From a virus, in the IMG/VR virus record IMGVR_UViG_3300044998_001256, positions 1 to 39,283 of that record: a stretch of 39,283 nucleotides of DNA. One strand, written 5' to 3'. A model generated the notes under the pieces. That model saw nothing but the letters and a program-made list of their open reading frames with translations, searched no databases and had not been told where the DNA came from. Below are positions 13,120 through 19,853 of the stretch, piece by piece (the stretch's first letter is position 1; each line of letters starts with the position of its first letter). Made by a program: the position numbers and the translations under genes.

Positions 13120-13722
13120 CTATTTCAGATCGACTTCACGGTTGGCGATCAAGTACATGGCCAACCCAAGCAACGGAGTCATGCCGACGATGCACCACAG
13201 CGGGGTTTCAGCCCCGCGGCCTTTTGAATGCGAAGCAATCCAAAAAGGTGAAAGCAAGTAACTGATCGCCGCCAGTACTGTGAGAACCAAGGCGGCCAAT
13301 TCAAGAACCACATCACTGCTCGTGGTTCGGAGCTTTGGCGACGAAAACCATGTCATTAAGATGTACGGCACAATAAAAACGACTTGAAGAAATAATAGGA
13401 TGACGCCGTTTCGCAGCGATCGTTGCGGTCGTCGATCGAGCCTCCAATAACGACGACCGCCAAAGAACTCATCACTATTCGGGTTGTCAGGTTCCCTGGG
13501 CCCAGGCGGCGAAGCTGCCGGCGACTCACTTTGTGCCGCCGATCGCGGCGGCGGGCTCGATTCCTCGACGATGTCAATGACCTCGCTGGCCATCATTCGC
13601 GCGGATGGCTCGGGCACGATGCCCTTGGTTTTGCACTTCGGGCATGTGACTGTCTTCAGGGCAAAGTCAATCGGCACTTCACGCGAGTAACCACAGCGAC
13701 CACAGGTAAAGTCAATTGGCAT
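13120..13722 (-). CDS. Zinc-ribbon plus three-span membrane protein
   Basis: 200 residues with AGGAG before the ATG. The N-terminal ribbon has CGRCG (7-11) and CPKCK (27-31). A disordered Pro/Ser/Glu linker follows to about residue 85. Three hydrophobic spans come after it: VILLFLQVVFIVPYILMTWF, LELAALVLTVLAAISYLLSPFWI and IVGMTPLLGLAMYLIA. This ribbon-linker-membrane layout is common in bacterial proteins of unknown role. It is the third gene of the lower-GC cargo group and lies 14 bases after the four-span membrane gene. Confidence 0.65.
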   Translation of the reverse strand: MPIDFTCGRCGYSREVPIDFALKTVTCPKCKTKGIVPEPSARMMASEVIDIVEESSPPPRSAAQSESPAASPPGPREPDNPNSDEFFGGRRYWRLDRRPQRSLRNGVILLFLQVVFIVPYILMTWFSSPKLRTTSSDVVLELAALVLTVLAAISYLLSPFWIASHSKGRGAETPLWCIVGMTPLLGLAMYLIANREVDLK

Positions 13723-13736
13723 GTTAAGCTCCTAAC

Positions 13737-14315
13737 TCACTCATCGAGCTTGTTCTGGGCTATCAGTTCTTCGGCTTCCTTCTCGAAATGTTGGTACATG
13801 TAATCGAGATTCTTCCACATGAAATAAAGTGAAAACGAAAGCAAGGCAGTAGCACCTGCGGCAACCGAAAGACAGATGGTTGCCGCACTCACAAAGGGAA
13901 GAAGGCCTACCGAGAATTGCAACAACGCTGTGAACAAGGTTGCGCCCACATTGGTCGTAAGTATGTCACCCATGCTCTTGAGGGGCCGATAAATCTCAAG
14001 CGCTGCTTTCTTCCGTTCGGATTCGTTGGCTTCACGGTCAAACGAATTACGGAAATCCCTAATTGTTCGCAGGTAGGTCTTGGTCGAATAGACTTCCTTT
14101 TTCATGTTCAGGACGATGAACGTCTTTGCCGTTAACAGGAAACCGCTGAGGGTGAAGAACCCCGTGAACAAGGCAGGACGCATTCCTTCGTACACATGGA
14201 CGATCTTGCCGTAACAAACAAACCAACATAAGAACGCCACGGCGATCGTAGCCAACACAGGTACATAAACCTCCGGCTTGTCCCATCTCATGCTCAAGGA
14301 GGGCGGTTTGGACAT
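13737..14315 (-). CDS. Four-span membrane protein, candidate effector of cargo module
   Basis: 192 residues with a strong GAGGTGA ribosome-binding site. Two N-terminal spans (VPVLATIAVAFLCWFVCYG and ALFTGFFTLSGFLLTAKTFIV) are followed by a basic, charged cytoplasmic segment of about 55 residues (TYLRTIRDFRNSFDREANESERKK). Two further spans come next (LFTALLQFSVGLLPFV and ICLSVAAGATALLSFSLYFMW), then a charged C-terminal helix. Eleven bases separate it from the soluble 300-aa gene upstream. A soluble-sensor plus membrane-effector pair in a phage cargo position is typical of defence or superinfection exclusion, but no family is recognised. Confidence 0.65.
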   Translation of the reverse strand: MSKPPSLSMRWDKPEVYVPVLATIAVAFLCWFVCYGKIVHVYEGMRPALFTGFFTLSGFLLTAKTFIVLNMKKEVYSTKTYLRTIRDFRNSFDREANESERKKAALEIYRPLKSMGDILTTNVGATLFTALLQFSVGLLPFVSAATICLSVAAGATALLSFSLYFMWKNLDYMYQHFEKEAEELIAQNKLDE

Positions 14316-14326
14316 GAATGATCACC

Positions 14327-15229
14327 TCAATTGAAGATAGCTGGCCGCTGATTAGCTTCCTGAATCATGAGCTGAATCAAAGGCGATTGCCCCAAGTCGT
14401 TATGAAATAAGTCGGCTTCCCCTACCACATCGTCGTATTCAAGTTCATTTAGAGTGACAGGTATTGATCCCGCGAGGTCGATGCGATCATCGCTGCCAAG
14501 CTCATTTTTGCCAATAATTCTCATTGCGCTAGCGCGGTTGTGCTGCTGATCGTTTGTTAACTGAAAGATTCGCCGAATCAACGATGGCTTCTCAACACTA
14601 CGGTGAAACACAATACGTTCTGATCGCCATTTGACAGTAGGGTCTTGCGGAAAGTAGTTCGGAAACTCAGCTGGCGTTTTATAGACAAGTTCCAGCTCTT
14701 TGATTTGCTCCCACGTCGCTAGGATGGCCCTTGCCTGTCGATTGTTGGCGATGATGGCGCCCTCGACCGCAGTTCCTTCGTATTTTTCTTTGATCTCGTC
14801 TTCCTCTTCCTCATCATCTGCGGCGTTTATCTCCGAAGTCATCTTGCGATGGAGTTCGTTCAGTCCAGCCCGTTCAAACAAATTCCATAGGAATGACAAA
14901 CCTGCCGACTCGGAGTAATGTGCGAGGATCCCACAGAGCGATTGCTTCGCAATGATAAAAAAATTAAACCCAGAGAACGTGTTTCCATTCGGAAGGCCGC
15001 CGACAGTAACTCTGTCGGTTTCTTGATTCATCTGCGTGAATTTCTTCATGCCGCGATCGGTGTCTATCCGGCCGAGAATGTACTTCCTGGTTTCGCCTAT
15101 CCTGATGACACGTTCGTGCAGTGAAATCCTTTTTCGAGTGCCTTCTAGTCGTTTGAGCGATTGAATAAACTCAGTGACTGTCAGTTCGTCATGTAACGTG
15201 ATACTGAATGCCGACAACTTGACCTTCAT
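14327..15229 (-). CDS. 300-aa soluble protein, candidate sensor of cargo module
   Basis: AAGGGG stands eight bases before the ATG. The protein begins with beta strands (VKLSAFSITLHDELTVTEFI). It then has RKYILGRIDTDRGMKKFTQM and GFNFFIIAKQSLCGILAHY, a helical part, an acidic run (DDEEEEDEIKEKYEG) and a long C-terminal domain. No catalytic motif is obvious. GC content here is near 48%, against about 60% in the structural genes, which suggests separate acquisition. It is the promoter-proximal gene of the group with the four-span membrane protein. Function unknown. Confidence 0.65.
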   Translation of the reverse strand: MKVKLSAFSITLHDELTVTEFIQSLKRLEGTRKRISLHERVIRIGETRKYILGRIDTDRGMKKFTQMNQETDRVTVGGLPNGNTFSGFNFFIIAKQSLCGILAHYSESAGLSFLWNLFERAGLNELHRKMTSEINAADDEEEEDEIKEKYEGTAVEGAIIANNRQARAILATWEQIKELELVYKTPAEFPNYFPQDPTVKWRSERIVFHRSVEKPSLIRRIFQLTNDQQHNRASAMRIIGKNELGSDDRIDLAGSIPVTLNELEYDDVVGEADLFHNDLGQSPLIQLMIQEANQRPAIFN

Positions 15230-15379
15230 TTGAATACCCCTTGGTACGCAGAGGTAACTCCGGCTGGCAGCGCGGTTTGGAATGGGCCTCTGTTTGAGTC
15301 AAGAAGGTTTGGTCCGCGATTCGTTATCAGACGTCGAAAGGCGACCAACCCATGTTTTTAAGGAAACCTGCGCACGGTC
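15230..15379. promoter_or_regulatory. Upstream region of cargo module
   Basis: About 150 bases before the 300-aa gene hold no supported open frame. On the minus strand a TTGACT occurs upstream of the start, but no convincing -10 box lies at the right distance. This is the likely promoter region of the cargo genes. It lies between the start codon and the second terminator, so the cargo is insulated from tRNA-like transcription. Confidence 0.3.
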
Positions 15380-15421
15380 AAAAAACGGGAGGCGGAGCAG
15401 GTATCACGCTGCTTCCGCCCC
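15380..15421 (-). terminator. Intrinsic terminator 2, minus strand
   Basis: On the minus strand GGGGCGGAAGCAG pairs with CTGCTCCGCCTCCC around an 8-base loop, with an A/T interruption, and is followed by six T residues (AAAAAA at 15380-15385 on the plus strand). This is a typical Rho-independent terminator. It is a diverged copy of the terminator at 15464-15505, 84 bases away. Confidence 0.75.
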
Positions 15422-15450
15422 GTTTGACCGGCCAGCAAGGCCTCCGGCCA
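15415..15450. repeat. 36-bp direct repeat, copy 1
   Basis: Identical to 15499-15534. Each copy holds the outer arm of a terminator stem (CCGCCCC) and a small GGCC-rich hairpin (GGCC-agcaa-GGCC). The period of 84 bases covers a whole terminator unit, so the tandem terminators arose by duplication. Confidence 0.9.
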
Positions 15451-15463
15451 ATTCCATTGATTG

Positions 15464-15505
15464 AAAAAACTAAGGGCGGCACGGATCTCACACCGCAACC
15501 GCCCC
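15464..15505 (-). terminator. Intrinsic terminator 1, minus strand
   Basis: On the minus strand GGGCGG pairs with CCGCCC, continued by CGG/CCG, and ends in a T-rich run (TTAGTTTTTT; AAAAAA at 15464-15469 on the plus strand). It follows the two tRNA-like sequences and would stop their transcripts before the cargo genes. Confidence 0.7.
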
Positions 15506-15534
15506 GTTTGACCGGCCAGCAAGGCCTCCGGCCA
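15499..15534. repeat. 36-bp direct repeat, copy 2
   Basis: Second exact copy of the 15415-15450 sequence. It lies directly beside the acceptor end of the tRNA-like element at 15537, whose transcript would enter the terminators here. Confidence 0.9.
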
Positions 15535-15536
15535 GT

Positions 15537-15613
15537 GAACCTGAGGGGAATCGAACCCCTGATCTCTTGATGGACTACCAAGAGGCACCTGCGGTTCTAA
15601 CCCATTGGACCGA
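15537..15613 (-). tRNA. tRNA-like element A next to integrase
   Basis: On the minus strand there is a perfect T arm (AGGGG-TTCGATT-CCCCT, 15544-15560). A 5-base variable loop follows, and then a 17-base anticodon arm (CTTGG/TCAAG with loop TAGTCCA, which would read GTC, but with A instead of T at position 33). A D-arm-like GGT...ACC with AATGGGTTAGA lies upstream. About nine extra bases separate the D and anticodon arms, and no 5' strand pairs with the acceptor end CAGGTTC. It is either a degenerate tRNA, an unusual one, or an attachment-site remnant. Confidence 0.45.
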
Positions 15614-15646
15614 CGCCGGTCAACCGGCGATCGGGGACGGGTCAAT

Positions 15647-15694
15647 GGACCTGAGGGGATTTGAACCCCTGACCTCTTGAATGCCATTCAACCG
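15647..15694 (-). other. tRNA 3'-half element B, candidate attP core
   Basis: On the minus strand the 3' half of a tRNA is well formed. The anticodon arm has loop ATGGCAT (GGC). A 5-base variable loop, a perfect T arm (AGGGG-TTCAAAT-CCCCT, 15654-15670) and an acceptor end CAGGTCC-A follow. No matching 5' acceptor strand exists upstream. A 3' tRNA half next to an integrase is the classic form of a phage attachment site, because integration restores the host tRNA. Its T arm is nearly the same as that of element A. Confidence 0.5.
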
Positions 15695-15743
15695 GTCGCG
15701 CCAATTTTGCAGCGATTTCGGAATGTTCTGATTGCGCGGTAGG

Positions 15744-15758
15744 TGTGGCCAAGCCACA
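15744..15758. promoter_or_regulatory. Inverted repeat upstream of integrase
   Basis: TGTGGC-CAA-GCCACA, six pairs around a three-base loop, lies about 60 bases before the integrase ATG and inside the presumed attachment region. It may be an arm-type site for integrase or an operator. The size is modest, so chance is possible. Confidence 0.3.
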
Positions 15759-15818
15759 GCGTCGGATTGCCTAGCTTGCCCTTTTGGAAAAATCCGCAGT
15801 TAACGAATACTTCCTTTT

Positions 15819-16703
15819 ATGTCCGCGCTCTCCACGCCCTGCGAGCTCGTGGCAGCCTTCTTGCGTTTTTATGACGCGCAGGTTTTAGCCGGCGAGTCTC
15901 GCCCCAAGACGGTTGACTACTATCGACACCAACTCGAGAAGTGGCTCAAGACACTTCCCGGGGGAATTTCGGTGGCCGATTTGCGCCCATTTCACGCGTG
16001 CCGCGGAGGTGAATCGTGGCACGATGTACAAGCTGTGCAGAGATTGTTCAATTGGGCCGTCACGCTCGGATACTTGACAGAAAGTCCGTTCGCTCGGCTT
16101 CGGCGCCCGCCGCTTGGTCAACGCGAACGCGTCCTCGGGCCGGAACAATTGGCCAAACTAATTCGCAATCTGAGCCGGCCTCATCGGCGGTTTGTGGTTT
16201 TTATGCGGCACACTTTGGCTCGGCCTGGCGAGATCCGAGATCTTCGTTGGCGGGACTATCATGCGGACACCAAGTTGCTTTGTCTGAGCTCGTTCAAGGC
16301 CAAAAAGCGACGCAAGGACGGTGTCGCGGTCCGAGCAATTCCGGTTGACCCTTATCTTCAACGATTGCTGCAGCGATGGAAGAGCCGGCGATCGCCGTTA
16401 CCGGAACATCACCTTTTTGTGAATCAGCACGGCAAGCCCTACACGGGAAGTGCAATTCGCCTCGCGATCAAACGCGCTGCGATGCGGGCCGGCTTAGTTG
16501 CCGACGGCGAAGAAGCCGTCGTTCCCTACACCATGCGGCACACAGCGGCGACTTTTGCAACGAAAGCAGGAGTACGAGATCGTGTTCTTGCTACGATCAT
16601 GGGTCATACGTCAACACGCACGACGGCCAGGTATCAACACTTGGATGTCGCTGAGCTCGGTGGCGCGATCGAGGTTGCGACGTCACGAGGACGAAACAAA
16701 TGA
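15819..16703 (+). CDS. int: Tyrosine recombinase / phage integrase
   Basis: 294 residues. The N-terminal SAM-like core-binding domain spans about 5-95. The catalytic domain follows, with Arg135 (ARPGEIRDLRW), Lys160 (SFKAKKRRK), Arg240 in YTMRHTAAT, His263 (MGHTS) and Tyr272 (ARYQHL) as nucleophile. The first residue of the HxxR box is Tyr237 instead of His, a change tolerated in some family members. No ribosome-binding site is obvious, so expression may be low. The tRNA-like elements 120-280 bases upstream make this the integration module. The stop overlaps the HNH gene start by four bases. Confidence 0.92.
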   Translation: MSALSTPCELVAAFLRFYDAQVLAGESRPKTVDYYRHQLEKWLKTLPGGISVADLRPFHACRGGESWHDVQAVQRLFNWAVTLGYLTESPFARLRRPPLGQRERVLGPEQLAKLIRNLSRPHRRFVVFMRHTLARPGEIRDLRWRDYHADTKLLCLSSFKAKKRRKDGVAVRAIPVDPYLQRLLQRWKSRRSPLPEHHLFVNQHGKPYTGSAIRLAIKRAAMRAGLVADGEEAVVPYTMRHTAATFATKAGVRDRVLATIMGHTSTRTTARYQHLDVAELGGAIEVATSRGRNK

Positions 16704-17032
16704 AGCCATTGTTTCCATCGATCAGCCATAACACGTCCAGAAAGGTGCCTACGATCGGATCCAAGGCGACGAAGCGACCCAGCGCTTCGAAGCGAGGTTA
16801 CACAGCCGCCTGGCGTCGCCGGCGAAAGAAGCACCTCGTGTTGCACCCATGGTGCGAAGATTGCCTCGAGCTAGGGCTAAAGGTTAAAGCAACTGACGTC
16901 GACCATGTCAGGCCACTTGCCGGCGGCGGCGCCGACGACGATTCTAATTACCGCAGCCGATGCCATTCGCATCATAGTTCAAAAACGTGCCGAGCCGATG
17001 GCGGGTTTGGCAACCGCAAGAAAACACATTAG
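16700..17032 (+). CDS. HNH endonuclease
   Basis: 110 residues. After a basic N-terminus (KRPSASKRGYTAAWRRRRKKH) comes a standard small HNH fold: HPWCEDCLELG gives the first zinc pair, DVDHVRPLAGGG the catalytic HxxP strand, and NYRSRCHSHHSSKT the final helix. The last zinc ligand, usually Cys-x2-Cys-His, reads C-H-S-H-H here, so the second cysteine is replaced by histidine. Small HNH proteins often sit beside terminase and assist packaging. Here it is coupled to the integrase and is 2.3 kb from the terminase. Confidence 0.85.
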   Translation: MKPLFPSISHNTSRKVPTIGSKATKRPSASKRGYTAAWRRRRKKHLVLHPWCEDCLELGLKVKATDVDHVRPLAGGGADDDSNYRSRCHSHHSSKTCRADGGFGNRKKTH

Positions 17033-17170
17033 TCTGCGTTTGGCCGGCCAGGGGCTGCAGAGCGATGGAAACCGCGTAATTCTCCCGCGACTCCGTCGCA
17101 ACCGTCACCCTTCGGATTATCGCTGCGTGCAGCCGGCGATCGACTCTCAGCGTTGTGATACGATTCGTGC

Positions 17171-17440
17171 ATGATTGAGACGTATTGCCCTCGAGTGTTC
17201 GATCAATCGCAGCAATTGCTCCGTTGCCCGGAGTGCCGATGGCGAGGCGTTGGTTCCGCCACTTTGCTGGAGGATGACTCGCTAGTCACTTGTCCCATTT
17301 GTCGCGCGAATGTTTGCCATGTCTCTTTTGATGGCGATTACTTAAACCTTGGACTGGACGGTCGCAGAATTGACGTTGGCGAGGTTTGCATCCTGACAAA
17401 ATGGAAAAGAGTGCGTGGTCATTTCTATATACGAGCATGA
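17171..17440 (+). CDS. Small zinc-ribbon protein
   Basis: 89 residues. CPECRW and CPICRANVC form a typical four-cysteine ribbon in the first half (RCPECRWRGVGSATLL, then LVTCPICRANVC). The second half is a beta-rich domain (FDGDYLNLGLDG, ICILTKWKRVRGHFYIRA). There is no close upstream gene, and 138 non-coding bases precede it, so it may have its own promoter. Function unknown. Confidence 0.55.
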   Translation: MIETYCPRVFDQSQQLLRCPECRWRGVGSATLLEDDSLVTCPICRANVCHVSFDGDYLNLGLDGRRIDVGEVCILTKWKRVRGHFYIRA

Positions 17441-17447
17441 ATGGGTT

Positions 17448-17558
17448 GTGAGTTATGTTGTTGTGATAGCCGAAGAGGGCCGGTTGAAACGACTGTCAGT
17501 CAAACCGGATGAATTGACGCCAACCTGGAGGCCGTGTAAGCAATGGGCCGGATCGTAG
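17448..17558 (+). CDS. Possible 36-aa small protein
   Basis: A GTG at 17448 opens a 36-residue frame with a protein-like sequence (VVVIAEEGRLKRLSVKPDEL, then TPTWRPCKQW). It fills the gap between two small genes and overlaps the start of the next gene by 16 bases. It has a GTG start and only a weak G-rich stretch before it. It could equally be a remnant of a larger gene. Confidence 0.3.
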   Translation: MSYVVVIAEEGRLKRLSVKPDELTPTWRPCKQWAGS

Positions 17559-17731
17559 CCGCAATCGGTTTCTTGGCACAGGTCGTGTGCGTTTGGTTTG
17601 CGCTTTCCGTGTGCACGATCGGCTACACTTGCTACATGCATGGGGACCGGGGGCCCTATCCTGAAGAAGCGTGGATCCCCTGGCTGTTTCCCATGTCGGT
17701 GTTCTTAGTTTTCGCGATTCGGAGGAAATAG
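17543..17731 (+). CDS. Small two-span membrane protein
   Basis: 62 residues. Span one is IVAAIGFLAQVVCVWFALSVCTIGYTC (about 4-30), and span two is WIPWLFPMSVFLVFAI (about 44-59), joined by a short acidic loop (MHGDRGPYPEEA) and ending in RRK. GGAGG lies 12 bases before the ATG. It may be a membrane accessory of the integrated phage; no family is recognised. Confidence 0.55.
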   Translation: MGRIVAAIGFLAQVVCVWFALSVCTIGYTCYMHGDRGPYPEEAWIPWLFPMSVFLVFAIRRK

Positions 17732-17735
17732 TCGA

Positions 17736-17933
17736 ATGAAGCTGTTTCGCGTAATTGCCAAACTCTATAGATTCGCGACCTGCGCACACATCAACACGTG
17801 CGTAAAACTGAAGTGGGACGACTCAACCGAAATGTGTACTTGCACACACTGCGGTCGCGTCTTATGGATCACCGATGAAGGACATTCCCGGCACAACCCA
17901 CATTTGCTGAGAGACAGATTGGATCCACGATAG
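17736..17933 (+). CDS. Small cysteine-containing hypothetical protein
   Basis: 65 residues with GGAGGA upstream of the ATG. It contains FATCAHINTCVKLKW and MCTCTHCGRVLW, a likely zinc site (C...C...CxCxxC), and a charged C-terminal tail. It starts four bases after the preceding gene stop, so it is cotranscribed with it. Role unknown. Confidence 0.55.
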   Translation: MKLFRVIAKLYRFATCAHINTCVKLKWDDSTEMCTCTHCGRVLWITDEGHSRHNPHLLRDRLDPR

Positions 17934-17950
17934 GCTAGGAGGGTCAATCC

Positions 17951-18235
17951 ATGAATCGTCGCATGTTCCTTCGAAATATCGCCGGCTTCGCCATTACTGG
18001 CCCCGCGGCCGCGGCGATCGCCGACCGGTCGCCAACAATCCACGTTGATTCTTGCACCGTGGATCTGCACTCATTCTCGGCACTGATAGTTGTTTGCCCG
18101 GCGCCATTGTCGGATGTGGAACGTGCGAGACTTCGCGATGAATGGGAAGCCATCACAAAGCGGCCGGGCAAGATCGAGGTGCTAAGTCGAGCGGTTGTGA
18201 TCAAGTTTGACGATTCACAAGTTGAAGCGATCTAG
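17951..18235 (+). CDS. Small exported protein with Tat-type signal
   Basis: 94 residues with a very good AGGAGGG site seven bases before the ATG. The N-terminus reads NRRMFLRNIAGFAITGPAAAA, a twin-arginine type signal: RR-x-F-L, then a moderately hydrophobic core with an Ala-rich cleavage area. The mature part is a small alpha/beta domain (LHSFSALIVVCPAPLSDVERARLR, VLSRAVVIKFDD). Export of a folded phage protein by Tat is unusual and hints at an effect on the host envelope. It ends 23 bases before a convergent minus-strand gene. Confidence 0.6.
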   Translation: MNRRMFLRNIAGFAITGPAAAAIADRSPTIHVDSCTVDLHSFSALIVVCPAPLSDVERARLRDEWEAITKRPGKIEVLSRAVVIKFDDSQVEAI

Positions 18236-18258
18236 GGCAAGTCATTGTGAGTGTGTTG

Positions 18259-18708
18259 TTAGGCTGAGTTCACAAAGAACTCCGTTGGCACGTGATGGAA
18301 CGATCGCACAAAAAGAGAAAGCTCACGCATGTCGGTGGCCAAATGAACCTTGCCCCTCTCCTCGTGAAAGTCGGCTTGAATTGACCAGAACAATGGATCG
18401 ACCGCTTGTGACGCGCTAGGATGCCAAAGGGAGTATTCTAGTCTCCGGCTTAAGCGTGGGTTGTTTACAAACGTAAGTCGGCGCAACATGCGATCGTTGA
18501 ACGAGACCACGAACCCCTGTTGACCGCTTAAGAGAAAAAGCATTCCACAGTCGGCAAGTGATACTGAAGTTAGGGTTGATTGAAGATGGAAAGCAAAACG
18601 TAGTTTCTTTAGGTCGATGTCGACCTCGATTTGATGGCTGATCAAGGCCTGCACGCCCCGGGAATGCAGGATTCGCGTGTTGAACATGCCGGTATACACA
18701 TAAGTCAT
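18259..18708 (-). CDS. Hypothetical protein
   Basis: 149 residues from the ATG at 18708 (a TTG at 18714 is an alternative). The sequence is mixed alpha/beta with IEVDIDLKKLRFAFHLQSTL, LFLLSGQQGFVVSFNDRML and DPLFWSIQADFHEERGKVHL. No motif is recognised. It lies 15 bases after the stop of an upstream minus-strand gene and converges with the Tat-signal gene. Confidence 0.5.
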   Translation of the reverse strand: MTYVYTGMFNTRILHSRGVQALISHQIEVDIDLKKLRFAFHLQSTLTSVSLADCGMLFLLSGQQGFVVSFNDRMLRRLTFVNNPRLSRRLEYSLWHPSASQAVDPLFWSIQADFHEERGKVHLATDMRELSLFVRSFHHVPTEFFVNSA

Positions 18709-18723
18709 TGCCAACTGCCATGG

Positions 18724-18963
18724 TCACGGTAGTTGTTGCGAGGCTTTTATTTCTCGCCATCCGTCGAGTCGCCGGCGACCGAACACAGTCAACCAAAGCC
18801 GTTGCCAGCCAGCGAGCCCACTCCACTTGGTCGCACCATGGTTACAGCGCGGACATCGAGCAATCTTATCACTTCCAATTGAGCAATCGATGACGAAACC
18901 AAACCAGGCACATGGCCAACACGCCATGCGAATAAACGCACTCGATCGACTTAGTGTTTTCAT
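18724..18963 (-). CDS. Small hypothetical protein with CPRC motif
   Basis: 79 residues. The ATG at 18963 is chosen because GGAGGT lies eight bases upstream. It has a short hydrophobic section (MACWPCAWFGFVID), then IARCPRCNHGATKW (half of a zinc site) and WQRLWLTVFGRRRLDGW. It is the first gene of a two-gene minus-strand unit that diverges from the terminase genes. No function is assigned. A control role is possible by position only. Confidence 0.45.
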   Translation of the reverse strand: MKTLSRSSAFIRMACWPCAWFGFVIDCSIGSDKIARCPRCNHGATKWSGLAGWQRLWLTVFGRRRLDGWREIKASQQLP

Positions 18964-19309
18964 GGTGCCCGACCTCCATGTTCGAGCCCAACATAACGTC
19001 CAACTTGGACGTGGCCGCATCGTGCGACATTGTGAGTTTCAACATGATAGCCGCTCGCCAGCAAGCGCGCTAACAACAATGACATAACGACTTACGCCAT
19101 AATAACTTAGGCATTTCTTTGCCCGCCATACTGGCATACCCCCCTGCCATTTCTGCAGCCTCGCGCGGAGACCGCGTGCGGCTCCGGACAGACAATTCCG
19201 CAGGTATTGAAGGTCGCTGTCCACCAATAAGGAGTTGGGTCGATTTTGGATCGCGCAGTTGGTTGCCTGTCGTTTTGTCGTCGTCGTAAGTTTCGATGAT
19301 CATCGGACC
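18964..19309. promoter_or_regulatory. Divergent control region before the late block
   Basis: About 345 bases between a minus-strand gene and the small terminase. It is not covered by any supported gene. The open frames on both strands here lack start signals and read as shadows. It is the obvious place for the main late promoter and for cos or pac sequences recognised by the small terminase. I could not identify convincing -35/-10 boxes or iterated binding sites by eye. Confidence 0.4.
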
Positions 19310-19840
19310 ATGGCTCGACGTGGACCACCTCCGACACCAACCAATCTCAAGAAGCTGCGCGGCAACCCGGGCAAGCGCAAGATGCCCGCGAAACAAATCC
19401 CTTCCACCGGTCAGCCGGTTGTTTGTCCCAATTGGTTATCCAAAGAAGCGCGGCAGGAGTGGGACCGCATCGTGCCGTTGCTCCTGAAGATGGGGTTGGC
19501 CGACGCCGCTGATGAAATGGCGCTCGCCGCTTACTGCCAGTGCGCGGCCGAGGTGATGATCGCCACGCGGCAACTCAACAAGGACGGCCGCTATGTCAAG
19601 ATCGAGATCCGCGATCGCAACGGTTACAAGGTCGGCACTCGCAGCGAGCCGCATCCCATGCTCGTCGTCCAGCGGGAAGCGCTGGGCAAGCTCCGGCAGT
19701 TTCTTGTCGAGTTTGGATTGTCGCCGGCGGCGCGGGCCCGCATCGAAGTCGATCGCGACCGACCCGGTGATCAAAAAGGGCACGACGATCTCGCGAACCT
19801 GATCCTGCAATTCAACCAACCGCCGCCGACAACCGGATAA
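19310..19840 (+). CDS. terS: Terminase small subunit, P27 family
   Basis: 176 residues from the ATG at 19310. The opening MARRGPPPTPTNLKKLRGNP and KRKMPAK, followed by PSTGQPVVCPNWLSKEARQEWDRIVPLL, is the characteristic P27-family N-terminus. The helical core covers LADAADEMALAAYCQCAAEV. The C-terminal SEPHPMLVVQREALGKLRQF and FGLSPAARARI are also typical. It recognises the packaging site and directs the large subunit. The frame is open upstream, but that extension has no family resemblance. Confidence 0.92.
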   Translation: MARRGPPPTPTNLKKLRGNPGKRKMPAKQIPSTGQPVVCPNWLSKEARQEWDRIVPLLLKMGLADAADEMALAAYCQCAAEVMIATRQLNKDGRYVKIEIRDRNGYKVGTRSEPHPMLVVQREALGKLRQFLVEFGLSPAARARIEVDRDRPGDQKGHDDLANLILQFNQPPPTTG

Positions 19841-19853
19841 CCTGGCATCGCCC

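Noticed and set aside
13737-15229. Identification as a Kiwa (KwaA/KwaB) defence system
   Set aside because: The plan (four-span membrane protein plus a soluble protein of about 300 aa) is similar, but I see no sequence motif that proves homology, so no name is given.
15415-15534. Repeat pair considered as a CRISPR array
   Set aside because: There are only two copies, with terminator stems and T runs inside the unit; no spacers or cas genes.
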